Assembly: GCA_029251065.1 (NCBI GenBank)
Contig: JAQXEB010000218.1
Span: 1 to 8,161, forward strand
Reading direction: 5' to 3'
DNA: 8,161 nucleotides
DNA from: Luminiphilus sp.
GTDB lineage: Bacteria > Pseudomonadota > Gammaproteobacteria > Pseudomonadales > Halieaceae
Shown: positions 1-5,569 of the stretch, piece by piece
How the letters are laid out: every line of letters begins with the position of its first letter
How positions within the stretch are numbered: position 1 is the stretch's first letter
The notes under the pieces: generated by a model
Databases searched by the model: none
The model's input: only the letters and a program-made list of their open reading frames with translations
Told to the model about the DNA's origin: nothing
Position numbers and translations under genes: made by a program

Positions 1-207
1 CTCGCCATCGGTATGGTGTCGATGATCGGATACACGCCAGACATCTACATGCCCATGCTCAACACCTACCTCATTACAACTTACGGCGAAGCAGTCGGTT
101 ATCAATTGTATTTTGGCAGCGTGGGGGTGACGGCATTTTTCGGTGCGGGCGCCGCGTTCTACTTACTGCACTTAAGTAAAGATGATGAGCCTCTGTCATC
201 GACGTGA
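1..207 (+). CDS. C-terminal fragment of a membrane transporter, probably MFS
   Basis: The reading frame is open from base 1 and ends with TGA at 205-207, giving the last 68 residues of a protein whose start lies outside the window. It is hydrophobic, with two likely membrane segments: one around GMVSMIGYTPDIYMPML and one around LYFGSVGVTAFFGAGAAFYL. A short charged tail (HLSKDDEPLSST) follows, as expected for the last two helices and cytoplasmic C-terminus of a 12-helix major facilitator superfamily transporter. The GYQLYF stretch just before the last helix is also typical of MFS proteins. The substrate cannot be told from this fragment. The ATG at 13 is internal and not a start. No clear hairpin-plus-T-tract terminator follows the stop. 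Confidence 0.6.
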   Translation, partial: LAIGMVSMIGYTPDIYMPMLNTYLITTYGEAVGYQLYFGSVGVTAFFGAGAAFYLLHLSKDDEPLSST

Positions 208-308
208 CTCCGCCGTTTCGCGACAAAACCCAGATAAATTTGGTTGTCCTCTGAATCTAAACTAGGCTGAAGTTAATAAAAATAACAACGTAAAGGTCTG
301 GGGGAAGC

Positions 309-1799
309 ATGCAACCCGGCGAAAAGACCAGGGCTCCGTTGCGAACCGGAGACGTTGATCAGCCCTCCGAATCACTGCAGCTGATGTTGACTGTGGTGTT
401 CCATCCTGACCTGGCTCGCATTGGCGCTTCAATGAAACTCGGGACGCTCGACGCCTCCGGTGCTTTGCGTCTTGTTGCCAGTGTCATTGGCCGCAATGCA
501 CCCCTGTTCAATGATGGTCTCGCGCTCAGCGAGCCGCACATCAGTCGACGCGCAATGGGGCTTAAACAGCATCCGCGGGGTCTCGATGTCTCTGATATTT
601 CGACTCAGTCGCACACTCAGGTAGGGCGAGATAAGTCGTCATCAATGTCACTGGCTCACAGTGAGTTGAGCAGTGGGGTTGCAGTTCGCTTTGGTCATGC
701 GGTGGTGTGCTGGCTACGGCTCGTGCCAGAGACGAGCTTAACACCCGTCTTGGACTCCGGCGGTTTTACAGGCGTCTCGCCTGAAGCCAAATCGGTCCGT
801 CGGCTGATTGATGTCGCCACTCGATGCAACTTACCCGTATTACTTCGGGGTGAGTCTGGTGTTGGTAAGGAGGTGGTGGCGCGTTTAATTCACAAGCGCG
901 GCGCCCGCGCTGGCAACCGTTTGGTGTGCGTTAATATGGCTGCGCTGCCTGAAAGTCTGATTGATACGGCGCTTTTTGGGGTCGCTCGTGGTGCCTATAC
1001 CGGGGCTGAAAAGCGCAGTGGCTACTTCGTTGACGCCGACGAAGGCACTTTATTTCTTGACGAGATTGGCGACTTACCGGCCTCGCTCCAACCGAAGTTA
1101 CTCAGAGCACTTCAAGAGGGGGAGGTTCAGGTTGTTGGCGGTAAGTCGACGACCGTTGACGTGAGGATTATTGCGGCCACTGACGCTCATTTAGACAATC
1201 GAGTCGATTTTAAGAATGCGCTGCTGCAGCGCTTGTCAGGTATCACCATCAAGATTCCACCACTGAGTCATCGCTGTGAAGACATCGGTTTACTGCTTCT
1301 CTCGTTGGATGTCGAGACAGCGAAACACAGTGTTGCGCTAAATCTTAGCGCGGCTCGCGAGTCGCATTATATTGCGGCTGCGTGGGCGAGCTTTTGCTTT
1401 TCGGCCTTGTATGAAGCGTGGCCGGGTAATGTCCGCGAACTCTTACTCGCGGCGCAGCGAAACGCGCTCGATCTTGATGCGAAACGTGTTAGGCGCCCAA
1501 CCGCTGAGCCGACTAAAACGATACCGTTAAAGATCACTGATCGGCAGTTGGTTGAGGCTCATGAGGCCGCGAATTACGAGGTAGCAGAAACGGCGCGTCG
1601 TCTGGGATTGTCCCGACAAGCGATTTACAGGCGGTTCAGACACATTGCGAGCGTGACGCTGATGGGGCAGCTGGCGGATCGAGATATTCGGCAAGCAATT
1701 GCCGATGTGGGTAAAGATCTGGATGCATTGAGCCGCCGACTTAAGGTTTCGAGGTCGGCTATCGCGCAGCGACTTCGAAGCATGAGCGCGGGCAAATGA
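309..1799 (+). CDS. FHA-domain sigma-54-dependent transcriptional activator with tandem HTH
   Basis: This 496-residue bacterial enhancer-binding protein would activate sigma-54 RNA polymerase. Residues about 55-137 look like an FHA (phosphothreonine-binding) domain, with IGR at 60-62, HISRR at 77-81 and a closing VVCWLRLVP strand. The usual SRRH histidine is replaced (SRRA). Residues about 153-380 form the AAA+ ATPase: Walker A GESGVGKE (181-188), the sigma-54 contact loop GAYTGA (228-233, the common Tyr variant of GAFTGA), Walker B GTLFLDEIGDL (246-256), RIIAATD (286-292), a candidate arginine finger at R308, and WPGNVREL (371-378). Two Fis-like helix-turn-helix motifs follow, about 424-445 (ETARRLGLSRQAIYRRF) and 467-490 (ALSRRLKVSRSAIAQRL). 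There is no receiver domain, so control is expected through FHA binding to a phosphorylated partner. The ATG at 309 has a strong G-rich Shine-Dalgarno at 300-305. The gene is coupled to the downstream kinase. Targets are unknown. Confidence 0.9.
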   Translation: MQPGEKTRAPLRTGDVDQPSESLQLMLTVVFHPDLARIGASMKLGTLDASGALRLVASVIGRNAPLFNDGLALSEPHISRRAMGLKQHPRGLDVSDISTQSHTQVGRDKSSSMSLAHSELSSGVAVRFGHAVVCWLRLVPETSLTPVLDSGGFTGVSPEAKSVRRLIDVATRCNLPVLLRGESGVGKEVVARLIHKRGARAGNRLVCVNMAALPESLIDTALFGVARGAYTGAEKRSGYFVDADEGTLFLDEIGDLPASLQPKLLRALQEGEVQVVGGKSTTVDVRIIAATDAHLDNRVDFKNALLQRLSGITIKIPPLSHRCEDIGLLLLSLDVETAKHSVALNLSAARESHYIAAAWASFCFSALYEAWPGNVRELLLAAQRNALDLDAKRVRRPTAEPTKTIPLKITDRQLVEAHEAANYEVAETARRLGLSRQAIYRRFRHIASVTLMGQLADRDIRQAIADVGKDLDALSRRLKVSRSAIAQRLRSMSAGK

Positions 1800-3091
1800 A
1801 GTGGTTTAAGTGGCTGAAATCACCGTGGCTATCGGCTGATGCGCATGCGCCAATGACGTTCCTCAATCGATTGGGATTAGGGGGGCAAGGCGAGGTTTGG
1901 CTCGCACGGGATCGCCTACTGAGTCGACTGGTCACGGTCAAGCGGGTGGACTCACTGTTAGATGCGCAGTCCGAGGATATCTTGAAAAGTTTGCAAGCAC
2001 GGGTGGATGCAGTTCATCCCGCAATCCCCACCGTTTTTGCCGTCATCCCTGACGGTCGCAAAACATGGCTCGTAGGGGAGTTTGTTCAAGGTGCTCCTCT
2101 GATTGATTTGTTGGAGGAGCTCAGTCCAGAAAGCATCTATTTAATTTCTAGAGATTTAATTAGCGCACTGACCTGTCTTGAGTGTCTGGGTCTCGTGCAC
2201 GGCGATTTATCGCCAAACAACATCGTTGTCGATGTGCACGGGCAAGTTCGGCTTTTAGACTTCGAGGTGTGCAGCCGTGTGGGCGAGCCGCAATCAGCTG
2301 CTGCGACAATCGGCTTTGCTGCACCTGAGCGGTCCACACAGCGTACCAGCCTCCCGGCAGCGGACACCTGGTCAGCAGGTGCGGTGATCATATGGCTCAT
2401 TACCAAGGCCGCGCCTACAGTTGTGCTTGATGACCAAAGAAAGGCGGTTGCTGTTGAAATGAGTCAGCAAAACGCACGAGCTGACATGCTCTCGGATCTG
2501 CTGAATGTGGCTGCTGCCGCAACACGGATCGATCCAAGTTTGCGCCCTGGTGCACTCGATCTTGAGCATAAACTAAAACTCAGCTATCGCTGGCTAGAGC
2601 CTTTGAGCCGTGCAAGTCTAGCAAGACTTGTTCAGTGTCGATCGCCGCCCGAACCCACGCCCGAAACCATTTTTGATTTCCCGCATTGGGCAGGGTCTCA
2701 GTCTCCGAGTCGAGGGTGGCGTTGGTTACTAGTGGGTGCGCTTTTGACAGTATTGAGTCTTGCCGCATACCAACCGGTACACCGTTATTCACTCCAGGTC
2801 GATACAGCGCGAGTCTCGCCAGCCACGGTATTACCCAGTGCTTTCAATAGTCAGTGGGTGCGGACAGTATTTAAGGATTCACTGCCCCAGTCATGGATTC
2901 AAACGCAGGCGGCAAACTCGGATTTGATTTCAATGGATATTAGTTGTGCACGGGGTGTTTGCGAGTTGTTGGTGCAGCACAAGAGTGCCGGCCGCCGCTG
3001 CCTTCATCACTCGTCTGTGATTAATACCCCCGATGATCAGGTGTGGCTCGCGGCGCTTACTGAGCTTGCTCGAGTGCTCTCAGCTGAATAG
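1796..3091 (+). CDS. Membrane-anchored Ser/Thr protein kinase with C-terminal extracytoplasmic domain
   Basis: This 431-residue protein overlaps the stop of the FHA activator as ATGA (1796-1799), so the two are almost certainly translated together. The N-terminal half is a Hanks-type kinase: glycine loop G27-x-G29-G30-x-G32, ATP lysine K49 in VTVKRV, catalytic loop HGDLSPNN (H135, D137, N142), metal-binding DFE (155-157, where DFG is usual), AAPE at 175-178, DTWSAG at 190-195 and R250 in DPSLRPG. All ATP- and metal-binding residues seem present, so it may be active, but HGD for HRD and DFE for DFG are departures. One membrane helix lies at about 308-326, just after basic residues (RGWRW), placing the kinase in the cytoplasm and about 105 C-terminal residues outside. 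That domain has three cysteines (C384, C389, C402) and no family I recognise; it may be the sensor. The last 35 bases overlap the convergent panE-like gene. Confidence 0.88.
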   Translation: MKWFKWLKSPWLSADAHAPMTFLNRLGLGGQGEVWLARDRLLSRLVTVKRVDSLLDAQSEDILKSLQARVDAVHPAIPTVFAVIPDGRKTWLVGEFVQGAPLIDLLEELSPESIYLISRDLISALTCLECLGLVHGDLSPNNIVVDVHGQVRLLDFEVCSRVGEPQSAAATIGFAAPERSTQRTSLPAADTWSAGAVIIWLITKAAPTVVLDDQRKAVAVEMSQQNARADMLSDLLNVAAAATRIDPSLRPGALDLEHKLKLSYRWLEPLSRASLARLVQCRSPPEPTPETIFDFPHWAGSQSPSRGWRWLLVGALLTVLSLAAYQPVHRYSLQVDTARVSPATVLPSAFNSQWVRTVFKDSLPQSWIQTQAANSDLISMDISCARGVCELLVQHKSAGRRCLHHSSVINTPDDQVWLAALTELARVLSAE

Positions 3092-3941
3092 ACAGTTGCT
3101 CAATCTCGGCTAACTCAGTGTTCGTTTGGCGAAGAAACCACCCCAGTATCGAATCGGCTTCGGTCTGCCTTTTATGGAGTATGTCGCTCAGCATTGACGA
3201 TGTGTTCTGTGCGGTGTCGCGAATGACCCTGTGGGTTGTGTCTCGTAGTGTCGCGGCGAGCGCGGGGTAGCCCAGCGCGGTCAACGCGCCTGCCACTTCC
3301 CCGATGATGCGTTCCAGTGGTTGGTAAAGCGGCGGATCGAGTAACGCCCCATTTTTGACCTGGTGTATTGCGGTCAGTGGGTTGATGCAGGCATTAATGG
3401 CGGCCTTTTCAATCAGTCCGGTGGTGATGTCGGCACGCCATGAAAGATGCGGCACACCGGTCTTCCAGTCGTCGAGCCATTCTGGCTCTAGCGCTGTATT
3501 GTCAGTACCGATCATGGTGTTGCCCGACCCTGCCGCAACCCACTTATCGCCTTGCCGGTGACACCCGGCTGTTGTTGATGCCCAAAACAATTGACTCTCT
3601 GGTGCGATGCGCCTGATGTCTTCAATGTGCTGCATACCGTTCATCATGCCGACAATTACGGTGTCGGGTGTCAATCGGTGCGCCACTCGCTGCAATGCGT
3701 CGCCGGCGGCCCAGCTTTTAGTGGTGATGAGTAATCGGCTGAGTTCAGACCGGTTGGCTTCCCAGTCACAGTTAAATTGTTTTTCAATCGTGCCGTGTTC
3801 GGTCGACTCAAGCGTAATTGTCCTCTTTGATGGCGCGGCACTGTGAGTGAGGAGGCTCACGCAAGCGTTGCCCTGAGACAACCGATGGGCAAATAACCCC
3901 CCGATACTTCCCACACCCAATATATGCCACGGTTTACTCAT
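3057..3941 (-). CDS. Ketopantoate reductase family protein (PanE/ApbA-like)
   Basis: This 294-residue protein is close in size to E. coli PanE (303). The family reduces 2-dehydropantoate to pantoate with NADPH in pantothenate and CoA synthesis. Visible marks are the nucleotide-binding GVGSIGG (10-15 region), TTK at 73-75, NGMQH at 101-105, the active-site stretch EKAAINACINPLTAI (178-192; K179 aligns with catalytic K176 of E. coli, N183 and N187 with its substrate-site asparagines), and the C-terminal SSMLSDI and RQTEADSILGW (E261 matching the pantoate-binding glutamate). I chose ATG 3941 because the glycine motif follows at normal distance and a GGA lies just upstream. It gives an 8-base ATGAGTAA overlap with the kinase gene. 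It is the last gene of the riboswitch operon. apbA mutants were first linked to thiamine synthesis, but the true substrate here is uncertain; an unrelated 2-oxoacid reductase role is possible. Confidence 0.85.
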   Translation of the reverse strand: MSKPWHILGVGSIGGLFAHRLSQGNACVSLLTHSAAPSKRTITLESTEHGTIEKQFNCDWEANRSELSRLLITTKSWAAGDALQRVAHRLTPDTVIVGMMNGMQHIEDIRRIAPESQLFWASTTAGCHRQGDKWVAAGSGNTMIGTDNTALEPEWLDDWKTGVPHLSWRADITTGLIEKAAINACINPLTAIHQVKNGALLDPPLYQPLERIIGEVAGALTALGYPALAATLRDTTHRVIRDTAQNTSSMLSDILHKRQTEADSILGWFLRQTNTELAEIEQLSIQLRALEQAQ

Positions 3942-4770
3942 GATTCGTCCAGATTCGCGCAAGCGCTTTTTGGGTAAGCGCCTCGCTGGTTGTGTTGTTC
4001 ACGGCCAACTGCCAAAGGTGGGTGGTGAGCAAGGCGACTCGGCAGGCAGCCTGCCAGTTGGCCTCTTTAAACGCATTGCCAGCGACCGCTTTGGCAAAAG
4101 CATACCGCTTTGAGAGGGCCATGTGCTCGCTGGCGATCGCGATATCAAAATGTCGATTGCCGCGCGCCGCATATTCCCAGTCGACGGCCAAAAATTGATC
4201 GTTGCTGCGGCCAATATTTTCAGGCGTTAAGTCGTTGTGGCAAAAACAGGGTGACTCTGAGTCTAACAGCTCAAGATCCTTCGAAATGTTTGCTGAGCGA
4301 GGATCCAGAGCCAATTCCGTCAACGACTTATGCGCGATCGCTTCCCAGTACTGTGCCGTGATTTTCTTGAGTGAAAGTGGCGGTGAGCTGTCTGGCAGTG
4401 CGTGAATCGACCTTAGCAGAGCGGCGTGCTCACGCGGGGGGACCTCGTTAAAAATCAGTCGTTGGGTAATGACGGCCTGACCGTCTTTACTCTCACACCC
4501 AATGCGGGGGGCCAGTCCGGCTGAGGCTGCGCGTCGCCAAGACGCCAGTTCTGCTGAATGATTATTCACGCTGTGGTTATGGCGCTTAGTCGACAGACGA
4601 AGCACCCAGTTCGGTGCACCTCGCAGGGTATACACTCGATGTGCCGTACCTTCACCCACCACCTCGTGTAATTCTGGCCGCGTAGATCCCGAAAAATCAC
4701 CGTTCCAGTGACGCCAGTGATCAAGCACCTCTTGGACTGAGGCTAGGCGGTAATCAGGGTTTTTCGCCAT
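3934..4770 (-). CDS. thiK: Probable thiamine kinase (APH/choline kinase fold)
   Basis: This 278-residue phosphotransferase has the aminoglycoside-phosphotransferase/choline-kinase fold. The catalytic loop HNDLTPEN (178-185, base D180), the metal-binding DWEYA (197-201) and an N-lobe strand WVLRLS with R58 where choline-kinase-like members carry Arg or Lys are all present. By sequence alone it could be a choline, sugar or thiamine kinase. The operon context (TPP riboswitch, receptor, thiamine-binding protein, PnuT) makes thiamine kinase (thiamine + ATP to thiamine phosphate) by far the best guess. PnuT-type carriers only facilitate diffusion and depend on such a kinase to trap the vitamin. ThiL elsewhere would then make TPP. 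The start is taken at ATG 4770: the in-frame TTG at 4854 would add 28 basic residues lying inside pnuT. The gene overlaps pnuT by 28 bases, without a clear Shine-Dalgarno, suggesting coupling. Confidence 0.78.
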   Translation of the reverse strand: MAKNPDYRLASVQEVLDHWRHWNGDFSGSTRPELHEVVGEGTAHRVYTLRGAPNWVLRLSTKRHNHSVNNHSAELASWRRAASAGLAPRIGCESKDGQAVITQRLIFNEVPPREHAALLRSIHALPDSSPPLSLKKITAQYWEAIAHKSLTELALDPRSANISKDLELLDSESPCFCHNDLTPENIGRSNDQFLAVDWEYAARGNRHFDIAIASEHMALSKRYAFAKAVAGNAFKEANWQAACRVALLTTHLWQLAVNNTTSEALTQKALARIWTNHE

Positions 4771-5300
4771 GATCGGTAGCCGGCTATAGAGAGTGCGATG
4801 TAGAGGACAAATAAACCTGCGGTGAGTTCGAGCCCTCGGTCGAGATAGAGCCAAACGGAAACAATATTGATCACGATCCAGTACAACCAGTTTTCGAGAA
4901 TTTTACGGGTGACCATCCAAGTACAGACAATGGCGGCAACGGTGGTGGTGGTATCAACAAATGGACGCGCCGCATCGGTCAGGTTCGACAGTAGGGCGCC
5001 TGCTGATGCAGACCCGATACAGATCCCGGCGATAACCGCGATGTGAAAACGCAGGGGACGGGTTGTCACCGGTAAGGTGTCGGCGCTGTTGTCTTTACCC
5101 CAAGACACCCAACCCACAACGGCCATGGCCGCATAGACAAGCTGCAAAACCGCCTCCATATAGAGTTTGATCTCCGCAAAAACCACCCAATAAATGAGCG
5201 CACTGATAAACGCAGCGATCCAGCAGAGTCGATTTTGCCTCAGCGCCAGTAGCAGGTAAGCCAAGGCGAGAATCACTGCGCTGATTTCTAAGGGATTCAT
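4743..5300 (-). CDS. pnuT: PnuC-family thiamine transporter PnuT
   Basis: This 185-residue integral membrane protein has about seven hydrophobic segments. It carries the PnuC-family C-terminal signature ENWLYWIVIN (136-145; W138, W141, N145) followed by LYLDRGLELTAGLFVLYIAL and a GYRSWRK tail, and a conserved-looking early stretch CWIAAFISALIYWVVFAEIKLYMEA. PnuC-family proteins transport NMN/nicotinamide riboside (PnuC), riboflavin (PnuX) or thiamine (PnuT) across the inner membrane by facilitated diffusion, driven by phosphorylation of the substrate inside. The TPP riboswitch operon and neighbouring kinase point to PnuT. The ATG at 5300-5298 overlaps the TGA of the upstream gene as ATGA, and no Shine-Dalgarno is visible before it, so translation is probably coupled. 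Length is slightly below the usual 190-240 residues, but the fold appears complete. Confidence 0.88.
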   Translation of the reverse strand: MNPLEISAVILALAYLLLALRQNRLCWIAAFISALIYWVVFAEIKLYMEAVLQLVYAAMAVVGWVSWGKDNSADTLPVTTRPLRFHIAVIAGICIGSASAGALLSNLTDAARPFVDTTTTVAAIVCTWMVTRKILENWLYWIVINIVSVWLYLDRGLELTAGLFVLYIALSIAGYRSWRKTLITA

Positions 5301-5566
5301 GTCGGTTTTGGGGGTTCGACGTCGACGTGGTGTTCGGGTATGAATTTGGCAACCAACACCTGACGGCCAAATTGCGCATAGCTTGCTTCCAACGCCGCAT
5401 GAACGCAGTTAAAAATATCGCCGCTGTCGCCGGTGATCTGCGTGCTCATTGAGTTGGTGCTTGCGCTACAGCAATTGCTGGCGATGATGTGTTCAATGAA
5501 TGCCCAAACAGGCGCCTCTACGTCTCCTGCGAGCGGATACAAACTCAGTTCTGCGGTCAGTCTCAA
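5297..5566 (-). CDS. Thiamine-binding protein, YkoF/MTH1187 (UPF0045-like) family
   Basis: This 89-residue protein starts with LTAELSLYPLAGD and contains STNSMSTQITGD (36-47). That pattern matches the small ferredoxin-like YkoF/MTH1187 thiamine-binding family as I remember it (first strand with SLYPL, central TN-MST-x-x-GD, then a helix and final strand LVAKF). There is no signal peptide or membrane segment, so it should be cytoplasmic. Family members bind thiamine or its pyrimidine moiety HMP; YkoF in Bacillus belongs to a TPP-riboswitch transport operon. Here it could hold or deliver thiamine to the kinase. The likely start is TTG at 5566, with GGAG eight bases upstream (within the end of the receptor gene) and a gap of three bases after the receptor stop. 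No ATG gives a complete domain. The C-terminal tail is proline-rich (EPPKPT). Confidence 0.82.
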   Translation of the reverse strand: MRLTAELSLYPLAGDVEAPVWAFIEHIIASNCCSASTNSMSTQITGDSGDIFNCVHAALEASYAQFGRQVLVAKFIPEHHVDVEPPKPT

Positions 5567-5569
5567 TGT

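Noticed and set aside
208..308. Promoter for the FHA activator operon (TTGGTT near 240 with a -10 near 263), or a sigma-54 site
   Set aside because: The -10 match is only about three of six and no GG-N10-GC pattern is seen. GTTA/TAAC around 273-287 is too short to call an operator. The gap otherwise holds only the Shine-Dalgarno at 300-305.
3062..3078. Possible terminator hairpin (GAGC ... GCTC) at the junction of the convergent genes
   Set aside because: The stem is only four pairs, lies inside coding sequence of both genes and has no T tract on either strand.
3942..3962. Longer PanE-like protein starting at TTG 3962
   Set aside because: ATG 3941 has a GGA upstream and places the GVGSIGG motif at the usual distance from the N-terminus.
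4771..4854. Longer thiamine kinase starting at TTG 4854
   Set aside because: The extra 28 residues are arginine-rich and lie wholly within pnuT in another frame. ATG 4770 gives a normal N-terminus for the fold.
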